A stretch of 64,000 nt of DNA, taken from positions 1,116,001 through 1,180,000 of the forward strand of contig NZ_OY780939.1 of assembly GCF_963675975.1 (NCBI RefSeq). The letters run 5' to 3'. The position numbers and the translations under genes are program-made. The notes under the pieces are model-generated. The model made no database searches. It was not told where the DNA came from and saw nothing but the letters and a program-made list of their open reading frames with translations. Below are positions 38,416 to 46,462 of the stretch, in pieces. Positions within the stretch are counted from its first letter, which is position 1. Each line of letters begins with the position of its first letter. The stretch is from Halarcobacter sp. (GTDB lineage Bacteria > Campylobacterota > Campylobacteria > Campylobacterales > Arcobacteraceae).

Positions 38416-39631
38416 TTGTTAAAAAATCCTTATTATATTTTTCAAAAAACTTCCAAGATATAGGAAGAACTTTTACTGGTGAATCTTTTTTTAATAAAGA
38501 AACATTTTCATCTAATACAATAATTGAATTACATTTTGAAAGGGTTGAAACCATACCTGGACTTCTTTTTTGTTCACTTATAAAATATTCACCATCAAAA
38601 AAGCCTGGAATTATAGTGATTCTTCCTTTTTTATTTCTTAACTCTTCACCTATCTTTGCAAAAATAAAATTATGATAAGTTCTATTTGAACCTAAAAGTT
38701 TTTGAATAATCAATTTACCAAAAAGTTCAAAGATAAGTGCACCTGCAAGGGGATTACCTGGTAGGTTTAAAATATAAGTATCTTTGATTTTCCCAAAAAC
38801 TGTTGGTTTTCCTGGTTTGATTTTTATACCTTCAAAAATATTTTTACAATCTAATTCTTTAAAAGCATCTTTTGTAAAATCTGCATCACCAACAGATACT
38901 CCCCCTGAAGTGATAATTAAATCTGCATCAGTTGAGTTTTGTATTAACTCTTTTATTGAATCGATTGAATCGTGAGCTTGACCTATAAAATCAACTTGGC
39001 ATCCTAATTCTAAACATCTACTTATGAAAGTAGGGGTATTTGAGTTAAAAATTTGATAATCTTCAGCTTTTTCATAATGAAGTTTTAACTCTTCACCACT
39101 AGCAAAAACTATAATTTTAGGTTTTTTAAATACTTTTATATGACTTATACCTTGGCTAGATAAAAGTGTTATTTTCGAAAAGTCTATTTCATCATGTTTA
39201 TTTATAAGTATATCTTCTTTATTTATATCTTCACCAATAAATCTAATATGCAAATTTTTTTTAATATTATCTGGGATTTTAACTTGAGTATCATTAATGA
39301 TTTCACAATCTTCTTTAGGAATAACAGCTGTACAATTTTCAGGTATTGGGGCTCCTGTCATTATTTTAACTGTTGAACCTTTTTCTAAAAGTAGATTATT
39401 CTCATCTCCTGCAAAAATTGTATCTTTTATATTTAATATTTTCCCTGCATCTTCATGTAATACAGCATAACCATCCATGGCAGAGTTATTAAATTTTGGT
39501 AAACAAACTTTAGCTTTAATAGTTTGGGCTAATATTCTTCCAATAGAGTTTTCAATAGGTAGTATTTCAAAATTTGTTTTAATTTCTAAATCATTTATAA
39601 TATTTATTACTTCGTCCATATTTATGGCCAT
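38405..39631 (-). CDS. moeA: Molybdopterin molybdenumtransferase
   Basis: 408 residues. Family motifs: PKFNNSAMDGYAV (about 44-56), IMTGAPIPENCTAVIPKED, ITSGGVSVGDADFTKDAF (the MoCF-type loop) and LPGNPLAGALIFELF. MoeA inserts molybdate into adenylated molybdopterin, needed for enzymes such as formate dehydrogenase and nitrate reductase. The ATG at 39631 follows AAAGGAT; a Met four codons later is an alternative. Its end overlaps queC by 11 bases, so it probably leads the queuosine operon. Confidence 0.95.
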   Translation of the reverse strand: MAINMDEVINIINDLEIKTNFEILPIENSIGRILAQTIKAKVCLPKFNNSAMDGYAVLHEDAGKILNIKDTIFAGDENNLLLEKGSTVKIMTGAPIPENCTAVIPKEDCEIINDTQVKIPDNIKKNLHIRFIGEDINKEDILINKHDEIDFSKITLLSSQGISHIKVFKKPKIIVFASGEELKLHYEKAEDYQIFNSNTPTFISRCLELGCQVDFIGQAHDSIDSIKELIQNSTDADLIITSGGVSVGDADFTKDAFKELDCKNIFEGIKIKPGKPTVFGKIKDTYILNLPGNPLAGALIFELFGKLIIQKLLGSNRTYHNFIFAKIGEELRNKKGRITIIPGFFDGEYFISEQKRSPGMVSTLSKCNSIIVLDENVSLLKKDSPVKVLPISWKFFEKYNKDFLTNEQ

Positions 39632-39667
39632 AATAATCCTTTTACTAACACCTTATGACATTTGAGG

Positions 39668-39673
39668 TATAAT
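39668..39673 (+). promoter_or_regulatory. Probable -10 box for the membrane protein-rsmE pair
   Basis: TATAAT within the palindrome GGTATAATACC, 28 bases before the ATG at 39702, in the 70-base divergent gap with moeA. The palindrome could also be read for moeA on the other strand. Confidence 0.5.
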
Positions 39674-39701
39674 ACCAAAATTTTTTAAAAGTGAGATTAA
39701 C

Positions 39702-40106
39702 ATGGAATTGATGGGCAGTGCTGTTACAACACACGTATATGCTATATATGTTTTTTTATTAATAATGTTTTTTAATTTATATTCTGTTTTAAGTGTAAAT
39801 GAACACATAAAATTAGCAAAAAGATTAAAATTTATGACTCCAATTTATCATCTTTCAAATGCAATTGTTATGTATACAGGAGCAATTGTTGCTGCTTATG
39901 CGAATACCTTTTCAATAACAATAGCTCTTATGATACCAACTTCTATATTTTTAATGGTTATTGAGATAAAAAGATATAAAAAAATGAGAGTGATTAAATC
40001 TGCTGATACAAAACTTCAAGAAGAGTTTAGAGCTTATGCAAAAAAGATTTATACAATTGAGATTGCAGTTTTAATTTTAGTATATGTTATCAGTAAGGTG
40101 TTTTAA
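39702..40106 (+). CDS. Conserved hypothetical inner membrane protein
   Basis: 134 residues with four predicted membrane spans (about 11-31, 48-66, 70-87 and 115-133) joined by lysine-rich cytoplasmic loops. No motif with known function was recognised. The segment EHIKLAKRLKFMTPIYHLSNA carries a conserved-looking histidine pair. Its stop overlaps the rsmE start (TAATG), so it is translated together with rsmE. It may be a CopD-like or uncharacterised Campylobacterota family; I cannot decide. Confidence 0.8.
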   Translation: MELMGSAVTTHVYAIYVFLLIMFFNLYSVLSVNEHIKLAKRLKFMTPIYHLSNAIVMYTGAIVAAYANTFSITIALMIPTSIFLMVIEIKRYKKMRVIKSADTKLQEEFRAYAKKIYTIEIAVLILVYVISKVF

Positions 40107-40777
40107 TGCAGTTCTCTTTTCACGAAAAAGCAGGTGAATCAAATATTGAAATTTTAGATGATTTATATAAATATTTAATAAAAGCTAGAAGACATAAAGT
40201 TGATGAGATTATCCCTTTTAGAAATCTCTTAGATAATATTATCTATTTTTATAAAATCACTTCTATAGATAGAAAAAAAGCTTTTTTAAATTTAGAATCA
40301 AGTGAAGAAAAAATTGTTGAAAATACAAATAAACTCCACCTTGCTTGGTGTGTTGTTGATCCTAAAACTGTTGAAAAATCTATAGCTTCTTTAAACGAAT
40401 TAGGACTTGATAAAATTACTTTTATTTATTGTGAGTATTCTCAAAAGAATTTTAAAATGAATTTTGAAAAATTAAACAAGATATTGATTAATTCATCTTC
40501 TCAATGTGGAAGAAGTTCAATTATTAAACTAGAAGAAAAATCTTCATTGGATGAATTTTTAAAACAGAATCCTCAATCTTATATTTTAGATTTTTCAAAA
40601 AAATCAATTGATGAAGTTAGTGAAAACATAGATACAATTATTTTAGGTTGTGAAGGTGGTTTTTCAAAACTTGAAAGAGATAAATTTGATAGTGAAAAAA
40701 TAATTGGATTTAAATCTAATTTGATTTTAAAGAGTGAAACAGCTGCAGTTTCAGCAGTTTCAAAAATATTGATTTAA
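40106..40777 (+). CDS. rsmE: 16S rRNA m3U1498 methyltransferase
   Basis: 223 residues with an N-terminal PUA-like domain and a SPOUT (knotted) methyltransferase domain: QCGRSSIIKLEE, ILGCEGGFSKLERDKF (the knot loop that binds SAM) and a C-terminal ILKSETAAVSAVSKIL, the typical L-R-x-E-T-A end with K for R. RsmE methylates U1498 in the decoding region. Length is slightly under average. A bidirectional hairpin follows its stop. Confidence 0.92.
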   Translation: MQFSFHEKAGESNIEILDDLYKYLIKARRHKVDEIIPFRNLLDNIIYFYKITSIDRKKAFLNLESSEEKIVENTNKLHLAWCVVDPKTVEKSIASLNELGLDKITFIYCEYSQKNFKMNFEKLNKILINSSSQCGRSSIIKLEEKSSLDEFLKQNPQSYILDFSKKSIDEVSENIDTIILGCEGGFSKLERDKFDSEKIIGFKSNLILKSETAAVSAVSKILI

Positions 40778-40800
40778 AAGTAGAGTAGGTCTCTACTTTT
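40776..40800. terminator. Bidirectional terminator between rsmE and the cytochrome gene
   Basis: AAAAGTAGAG, a five-base loop and CTCTACTTTT form a perfect ten-pair stem with T-rich flanks both ways. It overlaps the last two bases of the rsmE stop and lies eight bases after the end of the convergent cytochrome gene. Confidence 0.88.
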
Positions 40801-40807
40801 AATTTAA

Positions 40808-41203
40808 TTACCAGCTTCTAACAATAGAGTGGCATCTAGCACATGCGTTTAATACATCAGAATATGCATTAGCAGCATTAATATATGCTTTTTCTTCTAA
40901 GTTAAGTTCTAAAACACTTACATCAAGTTCAATTCTTTTTGCAGCATTTTCAGCAACATTAACCATATGTTTTTTATTATCTGGTAAATATACTGTGATG
41001 ATGTTTTTGTTAGAAAATAGTTTATTCCCTTCTTTTACTAACTTTGCACCACTTTCAATTAATTGTACGTTGTTATTTAAAAAACCTTTTTGGATTTGAG
41101 TCATTCCCTCTTCCATAATTGACATAGATTTTTGCATAACATCTTGAGCAGATGCAACTGAAATCGTTAAAGCTGCAGCAGTTAAAATATTAATAAATTT
41201 CAT
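40808..41203 (-). CDS. Periplasmic cytochrome c'-like protein
   Basis: 131 residues with a signal peptide (about 1-19). The mature protein is helical and has a single CARCH haem motif at the very C-terminus (121-125), the arrangement of the cytochrome c' / c556 four-helix bundle rather than a class I cytochrome. Such proteins bind NO or act as electron carriers. It follows petC by 36 bases on the same strand, and a hairpin lies at the petC end (41232-41252), so it may be a member of, or a separately adjusted addition to, the bc1 operon. Confidence 0.8.
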   Translation of the reverse strand: MKFINILTAAALTISVASAQDVMQKSMSIMEEGMTQIQKGFLNNNVQLIESGAKLVKEGNKLFSNKNIITVYLPDNKKHMVNVAENAAKRIELDVSVLELNLEEKAYINAANAYSDVLNACARCHSIVRSW

Positions 41204-41231
41204 TTTTTCCCCTAGATATTTTTATAAGAGA

Positions 41232-41252
41232 AGAAGTTCTTAATGAACTTCT
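41232..41252 (-). terminator. Hairpin overlapping the petC stop
   Basis: On the minus strand AGAAGTTC and GAACTTCT pair over eight bases around a five-base loop, spanning the petC stop at 41240-41242. No T run follows directly, so it may act as a partial terminator or an RNA-processing and stability element between petC and the cytochrome c'-like gene. Confidence 0.5.
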
Positions 41253-42124
41253 CTCCATTTACTTGCTTTCCATAACCATGCAAAGATTGCAAAAATTACT
41301 AAGTAAATTAAGAATTTTGGTCCTAATTCTTCTCTTTCTTGTTTTTTAGAATCCCCAACTTTTTCCATATAAGATACAACTTGTTTCTCTGCATCATGAG
41401 TTAAACCAACTCTAGGCATAGCTGTACCCTCTAAATGTTTTTGTGGATCATTAACAAATTCGTGAATATATTGAGCACCTCTTGATCTAATATATTGTGA
41501 TAAATCAGGTGGAATTTTCCCCATATATGCTTTGATATTTTCAACTGGTGTTTTAGCACCCATTGTACCATTCATCATATCTCCATATTTAATACCATGA
41601 CATCTTTGACAAGCATTTTGGAATACTTCTTTATCTGTCATCTCTTTTGGAGCAATTGCTTGTAAATAAGCTACCATATCAGCAATCTCTTGAGGTTGCA
41701 TCCATCCATAACCAGGCATTGGGTGAACTTTTCCATCAACAAATTTGTGTGAAGTTTTAGTAGCTTTTGCTGGGTCTTTAATAAATGCAGCTAAGAAGTC
41801 AGGATTATAAAGTTTTCCTGCTGTTCCTAAATCTGGAGGAACTACACCATAAGCTGCAGCTGAGCTAGCATCATCCATAAGTTGTGGAAAACCTTGAGCT
41901 TCAATTGAGTGACAAGCAGTACAATTAGCTTGCACTAATACTGCACCATTTTCTGCATTACCTGTTAATGCTTTTATATCAGCAACATCTGCTTGTACAT
42001 CTTCAAATGAATAATCAGCAGGTTCAACATGTGGGTGCATTTGTGAGTGTGCGAATGGCTCAACACCCCAGTAAGTAACAAGTGTTAATACAACTACTAC
42101 AGCTAATATTTTTAATTCTCTCAT
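41240..42124 (-). CDS. petC: Ubiquinol/menaquinol-cytochrome c reductase, di-haem cytochrome c subunit
   Basis: 294 residues with an N-terminal anchor (about 5-20), two cytochrome c domains with CTACH (68-72) and CQRCH (172-176), and a C-terminal membrane span (about 270-289). The tandem c domains fit the Campylobacterota type of bc1 complex in which the c1 role is taken by a two-haem protein. It receives electrons from the Rieske protein and passes them to soluble c carriers and the cbb3 oxidase. Its start shares a base with the petB stop (TAATG). Confidence 0.93.
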   Translation of the reverse strand: MRELKILAVVVVLTLVTYWGVEPFAHSQMHPHVEPADYSFEDVQADVADIKALTGNAENGAVLVQANCTACHSIEAQGFPQLMDDASSAAAYGVVPPDLGTAGKLYNPDFLAAFIKDPAKATKTSHKFVDGKVHPMPGYGWMQPQEIADMVAYLQAIAPKEMTDKEVFQNACQRCHGIKYGDMMNGTMGAKTPVENIKAYMGKIPPDLSQYIRSRGAQYIHEFVNDPQKHLEGTAMPRVGLTHDAEKQVVSYMEKVGDSKKQEREELGPKFLIYLVIFAIFAWLWKASKWREVH

Positions 42125-43371
42125 TACTCACCTCTCTTTTTAGCATCAATTTTTGTAACAATTGGAAGTATTACAAATAATAGGATAAATGCTGTTGCTG
42201 CAAAGAATCCAATCCATGCGTTTGTACCTGTTGGAGGTAATTTACCCCAAATTGTTAATACGATTAAGTCAACCATTAAAATCCAGAACCATACAAAGAA
42301 AGCTGGTCTTTTATGAGCTGGTAAAATTTTTGTATCTCTATCTAACCAAGGTAATACAAGGAAAATAGCATTTGCAAAACCAAATGCAGCTAAACCAATA
42401 TCAAATGCTTTAACAGGACCAACATCAAAGAAGAATCCTCTTAACACTTCATATGACCATAAGAAATACCATTCTGGATAAATGTGTGCAGGAGTAACCA
42501 TGTTATCAGCAGGATCGAAGTTAACTGGGTCCATTGCAAAGTTATAATGGAAGAATACTAAATAGAAATAGAAAATTAAGAAAATACCTAATACAGCTAA
42601 ATCTTTAGAGATAAAAATTGGCCAGAAAGGGATAACTTTTGACTCTTTTTTATTTCCACTTAGATATTTTTCAGCTTCAGCATCAAAATCTAAATCTTCA
42701 GAAGTTTGGTTGTTTACGTGTGGAATTCTTAGTGTGTAAAAGTGGAATGCAATAAGAGCCATAATTACGATTGGTAATAAGAATACGTGTAACATAAAGA
42801 ATCTTGTTAATGTAGCATCTGCAACGTTAAAGTCACCTCTAATCCATACAACAAGAGCGTCACCAATAACTGGAACACCACCAAATAGGTTAGTAATAAC
42901 CATAGCAGCCCAGTAAGACATTTGTCCCCATGGTAACATATATCCAGAGAATCCAGCAGCTGAGAATGTCATAAATAATAACATACCAGAGATCCAAATC
43001 ATCTCTCTACCTTGTTTATAAGAACCATAATAGATACCTGTAAACATGTGAATATAGATAATTAAGAATACAACAGAAGCTGCTACACCGTGCATATGTC
43101 TAAATAACCAACCAAATGCAACTTCTTGCATAATTGTATAGTTAACTGAATCAAATGCTAAATTTACATCTGGTTTGTAATACATCATTAAGAAGATACC
43201 AGAAATAACAAGGATACCAAAAGTAGTTGCTAAAAGAACACCCATAGCCCATAAGAAGTTGATATCTTTTGGAATCCAGTATTCAGTCATCATTACTTTG
43301 TTAAACGTAGTAGTGTTTAATCTTTGGTCTAACCACTCCCCAACAGAGTTAGCTTTAGTAATTTTTGCCAT
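42124..43371 (-). CDS. petB: Cytochrome b of the bc1 complex
   Basis: 415 residues with about eight membrane spans. Haem ligands are His pairs in WLFRHMHGVAASVVFL and FFMLHVFLLP...FHFYTLRIPH. The quinol-site motif reads PEWYF (in PAHIYPEWYFLWSYEVLRG), the PEWY loop of bc1 and b6f complexes. Cytochrome b moves electrons across the membrane in the Q cycle. It follows petA by 10 bases. Full length, including the C-terminal half, so not the split b6f type. Confidence 0.96.
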   Translation of the reverse strand: MAKITKANSVGEWLDQRLNTTTFNKVMMTEYWIPKDINFLWAMGVLLATTFGILVISGIFLMMYYKPDVNLAFDSVNYTIMQEVAFGWLFRHMHGVAASVVFLIIYIHMFTGIYYGSYKQGREMIWISGMLLFMTFSAAGFSGYMLPWGQMSYWAAMVITNLFGGVPVIGDALVVWIRGDFNVADATLTRFFMLHVFLLPIVIMALIAFHFYTLRIPHVNNQTSEDLDFDAEAEKYLSGNKKESKVIPFWPIFISKDLAVLGIFLIFYFYLVFFHYNFAMDPVNFDPADNMVTPAHIYPEWYFLWSYEVLRGFFFDVGPVKAFDIGLAAFGFANAIFLVLPWLDRDTKILPAHKRPAFFVWFWILMVDLIVLTIWGKLPPTGTNAWIGFFAATAFILLFVILPIVTKIDAKKRGE

Positions 43372-43381
43372 ACTCTACTCC

Positions 43382-43882
43382 TTATGCCATCATCGCAGTA
43401 GCGATTTTTTTGTACTCAGGACCCTCTTCACCAAGAACAATCTCTGTACCTTTTAGACTAAAAGGTGGTAAATCAAGTGGTCTAGGAGGTGGACCAAATA
43501 CTTGCTCTGCACTTGGGTTAAATTCCCCACCGTGACATGCACATTTCCATTTTGTTTTTTTCCATGCAGGAATACAACCTAAGTGAGTACATAATCCAAT
43601 TGCAACAGTAAATCTTTCACCATTAACAACTAGGTCTCTTTTGTTATCTTCCATCTCAGGAGTTTTTTTAAGAATAAATATTGGCTTACCTCTCCATGTA
43701 ACAATAATCGGCTCACCAGCTTTTATTCCACTAAGTTCAACAGTCGTAAAACCTCCAGCTAATACACTTGGAAGTGGATCCCATGCTTGTTTCATACCTA
43801 CAAGCGAAGCTGCACCACCGACAGCTGCAACAGCTGCAAATGTATAACCTAGAAAATCTCGTCTATTAGTTTCGTTAGACAT
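43382..43882 (-). CDS. petA: Rieske iron-sulfur protein of the bc1 complex
   Basis: 166 residues. A twin-arginine signal and anchor (RRDFLGYTFAAVAAVGG, residues 7-23) leads to the Rieske domain with CTHLGC (98-103) and CACHGGEF (114-121), which ligate the 2Fe-2S cluster by two Cys and two His and include the disulfide pair. The PRPLDLP proline loop follows. First gene of petABC; AAGGAAG is the ribosome binding site and TATAAT at 43920-43915 the likely -10 box. Confidence 0.97.
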   Translation of the reverse strand: MSNETNRRDFLGYTFAAVAAVGGAASLVGMKQAWDPLPSVLAGGFTTVELSGIKAGEPIIVTWRGKPIFILKKTPEMEDNKRDLVVNGERFTVAIGLCTHLGCIPAWKKTKWKCACHGGEFNPSAEQVFGPPPRPLDLPPFSLKGTEIVLGEEGPEYKKIATAMMA

Positions 43883-43914
43883 TTAGCTTCCTTATTTTAA
43901 ATTTAAATCTGTTA

Positions 43915-43920
43915 ATTATA
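43915..43920 (-). promoter_or_regulatory. Probable -10 box for petABC
   Basis: TATAAT on the minus strand 33 bases before the petA ATG. Upstream are A/T-rich sequence, a spaced TTGG...CCAA inverted pair (about 43950-43967) and the palindrome at 43981-43995, possible control sites. Confidence 0.55.
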
Positions 43921-43980
43921 TTGATAATTTTCTTAAAAGATAATGATATTGGTCAAAAAGTGCCAATTTATGAGAGTAAA

Positions 43981-44041
43981 TGTAGATTATCTACACATAG
44001 TAATTATAAGCTGAACTTATTAGAGATTTATTAATCTCTAA
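43981..44041 (-). terminator. Two inverted repeats after thrC
   Basis: AATCTCTAA/TTAGAGATT (44041-44033/44028-44020) form a stem around the thrC stop. Further on, TGTAGA TTA TCTACA (43981-43995) is a perfect 6-base inverted repeat. The first is a plausible weak terminator of thrC; the second could be terminator, operator for petA, or both. No gene is seen in 43883-44030. Confidence 0.5.
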
Positions 44042-45509
44042 TAAATTTCACAATTTCGTCTTCTATATTTTCTTTTTCAACAATAATTTTATGTCTTATT
44101 TCAGCTGAAAATAATCCTTTGATTGATTCAGGAAGTTTTGCATTATATTCTTTTGAAATTATATCTAAAGCCTCTTTATCTGGGTGTGAAATGCTATTTT
44201 CATGCAACGCTTGAAGTACTGTTGGTGAAAATTTTGTCCACTCTGCTGTAGAATAAATAACCACTTTTAAGTCTTTTTCTTTTAAATTTTGGTATGCTTT
44301 TATACAAGTTGCTGTATGTGGATCCATTAAATATTTTAAATTTAAAAATTCTTTTATAATTTTTGCACCATATTTATCATCTGAGTTTATTGCAGAAAAA
44401 TATTTTTGAAGTTTTTTAGTCTCTTCTTCATTCATTTTAAAGATTTTATTGTTATTTAAATCTTCCATTAACTCTTTTGTTCTTTGTGCTCCACAAATAG
44501 AAAATATTACCCTTTCTATATTTGATGATTTTAAAATATCCATAGCTGGAGATTTTGTAAGTTTTAATTCTTTGTCTCTTATGTCATAAATACCAGTATT
44601 TATCCATTGAGTTAGAATATCATTTTCATTTGAAGCAACAAGAAGTTTTTCAACTGGTACACCCATTTGTTGAGCATAAAAACCACCTAAAACATTTCCA
44701 AAGTTACCGCTTGGAACTACTAAATAGATTTTTTCACCATTTTTAATCTCTTCTTGTTTTAGAAGCTGGATATATGACCAAAAATGATAAATGATTTGAA
44801 AGATAATTCTTCCAAAGTTAACAGAGTTTGCAGCACTTAGTTTTATTCCATCATTTTCTAACTCTTTTTTAAAGCTTTCAGATGCAAGTAGATTTTTTAG
44901 TGCAGTTTGTGCATCATCAAAATTTCCTTTAATACCAATAACTTTTAGATTTTCTCCATCTTCACAAACCATTTGTAGTCTTTGCACATCAGAAGTTCCA
45001 CCATCAGGATATAAACATACAACTTGGATATTCTCTTTGTTTTTAAAAGTATTTAGTGCAGCAGGTCCAGTATCACCAGATGTTGCAGCAAGAATTAAAT
45101 ATTTCTCATCTTTCTTTTTTGCAATTGAACTTAAAATAGAACCAAATGGTTGTAGTGCCATGTCTTTGAAAGCTCTAGTTGGTCCATGGTATTGTTCATG
45201 TACAAAAAGATCATCTTTAACTTTTACTACTGGACAAGGATTTGATGGATCATCAAAATTATCATATAAAGCTAAGGCTTTGTTTATCTCATCTTCTTCA
45301 ATATCAATCTCAAATGCTTTTAAAATATCATATGCTAACTCTTTATATGAAGAGTTAAGATGATTTAAAATGAAATTGTCTTCTAGTTTTGGTAACTCTT
45401 TTGGTACATAAAGACCTCCAAAAGAAGCACTTGGATTTAAAATCGCTTCACTAAATGTAACCTCTTTAGCTCTATTATTATCATTTCCTCTAGTTTCAAT
45501 AAAATTCAT
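44031..45509 (-). CDS. thrC: Threonine synthase
   Basis: 492 residues, the longer type of threonine synthase. PLP lysine lies in HGPTRAFKDMALQPFG (about 112-127). The phosphate-binding region includes ATSGDTGPAAL, and SGNFGNVLGG is also conserved. ThrC converts O-phosphohomoserine (product of ThrB) to threonine. It follows argB by 8 bases, so argB-thrC form an operon that unites arginine and threonine genes; no shared regulation is obvious. Confidence 0.97.
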   Translation of the reverse strand: MNFIETRGNDNNRAKEVTFSEAILNPSASFGGLYVPKELPKLEDNFILNHLNSSYKELAYDILKAFEIDIEEDEINKALALYDNFDDPSNPCPVVKVKDDLFVHEQYHGPTRAFKDMALQPFGSILSSIAKKKDEKYLILAATSGDTGPAALNTFKNKENIQVVCLYPDGGTSDVQRLQMVCEDGENLKVIGIKGNFDDAQTALKNLLASESFKKELENDGIKLSAANSVNFGRIIFQIIYHFWSYIQLLKQEEIKNGEKIYLVVPSGNFGNVLGGFYAQQMGVPVEKLLVASNENDILTQWINTGIYDIRDKELKLTKSPAMDILKSSNIERVIFSICGAQRTKELMEDLNNNKIFKMNEEETKKLQKYFSAINSDDKYGAKIIKEFLNLKYLMDPHTATCIKAYQNLKEKDLKVVIYSTAEWTKFSPTVLQALHENSISHPDKEALDIISKEYNAKLPESIKGLFSAEIRHKIIVEKENIEDEIVKFIRD

Positions 45510-45517
45510 TTTTGTCC

Positions 45518-46417
45518 TTAGTCGTTTAAAAGTTTTTCCATATCAATGCCATTGTTTGGATTGTCTTTTCTTAAAAATTGTGTTCCTACACCATCACTTG
45601 TAAATAGTTCTAATAAAATTGAGTGTTCAACTCTTCCATCTATAATATGAGCTTTATTTACACCGTTATAAATTGCATCTATACATGAGTCAACTTTTGG
45701 AATCATACCACCTGCAATTGTTCCATTATCTTTATAGCCTTGTACATCTTCTTTATCTAAAGAGTTAAGAAGATTTCCCTCTTTATCTAATACTCCAACA
45801 GTATCTGTTAAAAATAGAACCTTCTGTGCATTAACAGCTTGTGCAATTTTTGAAGCAGCTACATCTGCATTGATATTGTATCCAGGGTGATTTGGTTCTG
45901 CACTATCTGCAATTGGAGCAATTACAGGAATAAATCCCTCTTTTACTAGGTTATTAATCATTGTGCCATTAACTTCTGTAATAACACCTGTATAACCAAA
46001 CTTGCCATCATCTTTTGGTTTAGCTTTTATAATTGCAGAATCTTTTCCTGATATACCAATAGCTTTTGCACCATGATAATTTAAAAGTGAAGTGATATTT
46101 TTATTTATTTCACCAGAAAGAACCATCTCTACAACTCTCATTGTTTCTTCAGAGGTAACTCTGTGTCCATCAACAAACTCTGAATGAATCTCTAATTTAT
46201 CTAAAAGTTCTGAAATTCTTGCTCCTCCACCATGAACAATAATAGGTTTAATACCTACAAGTGAAAGAAGAACAATATCTTCAGCAAATTTTTCTTTTAA
46301 TTCTGGGCTTGTTTGTGCTGATCCACCATATTTAATCACAATAGTTTTTCCATAAAACTTTTTTATATGTGGAATAGCATCTAGTAGTGTTTGTACTTTA
46401 TGTTGTTTTTTTTGCAT
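45518..46417 (-). CDS. argB: Acetylglutamate kinase
   Basis: 299 residues. Amino acid kinase fold: VIKYGGSAQ (about 27-35), PIIVHGGGARISELL, SGEINKNITSLL, DSAEPNHPGYNINADVAASKIA and GTIAGGMIPKVDSC. The N-terminal helix (MQKKQHKVQTLLDAIPHIKKF) is the extension found in arginine-feedback hexameric forms, so regulation by arginine is likely. ArgB is the second step of arginine synthesis. A TATAAT (46454-46449, minus) lies 32 bases upstream. Confidence 0.96.
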   Translation of the reverse strand: MQKKQHKVQTLLDAIPHIKKFYGKTIVIKYGGSAQTSPELKEKFAEDIVLLSLVGIKPIIVHGGGARISELLDKLEIHSEFVDGHRVTSEETMRVVEMVLSGEINKNITSLLNYHGAKAIGISGKDSAIIKAKPKDDGKFGYTGVITEVNGTMINNLVKEGFIPVIAPIADSAEPNHPGYNINADVAASKIAQAVNAQKVLFLTDTVGVLDKEGNLLNSLDKEDVQGYKDNGTIAGGMIPKVDSCIDAIYNGVNKAHIIDGRVEHSILLELFTSDGVGTQFLRKDNPNNGIDMEKLLND

Positions 46418-46448
46418 AGAAAATCCTAGTACTATTTTAGAAAGGGCG

Positions 46449-46454
46449 ATTATA
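46449..46454 (-). promoter_or_regulatory. Probable -10 box for argB-thrC
   Basis: TATAAT on the minus strand 32 bases before the argB ATG, in the 45-base gap after the GGDEF gene, preceded by T/A-rich sequence. Confidence 0.55.
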
Positions 46455-46462
46455 TCTAAAAT

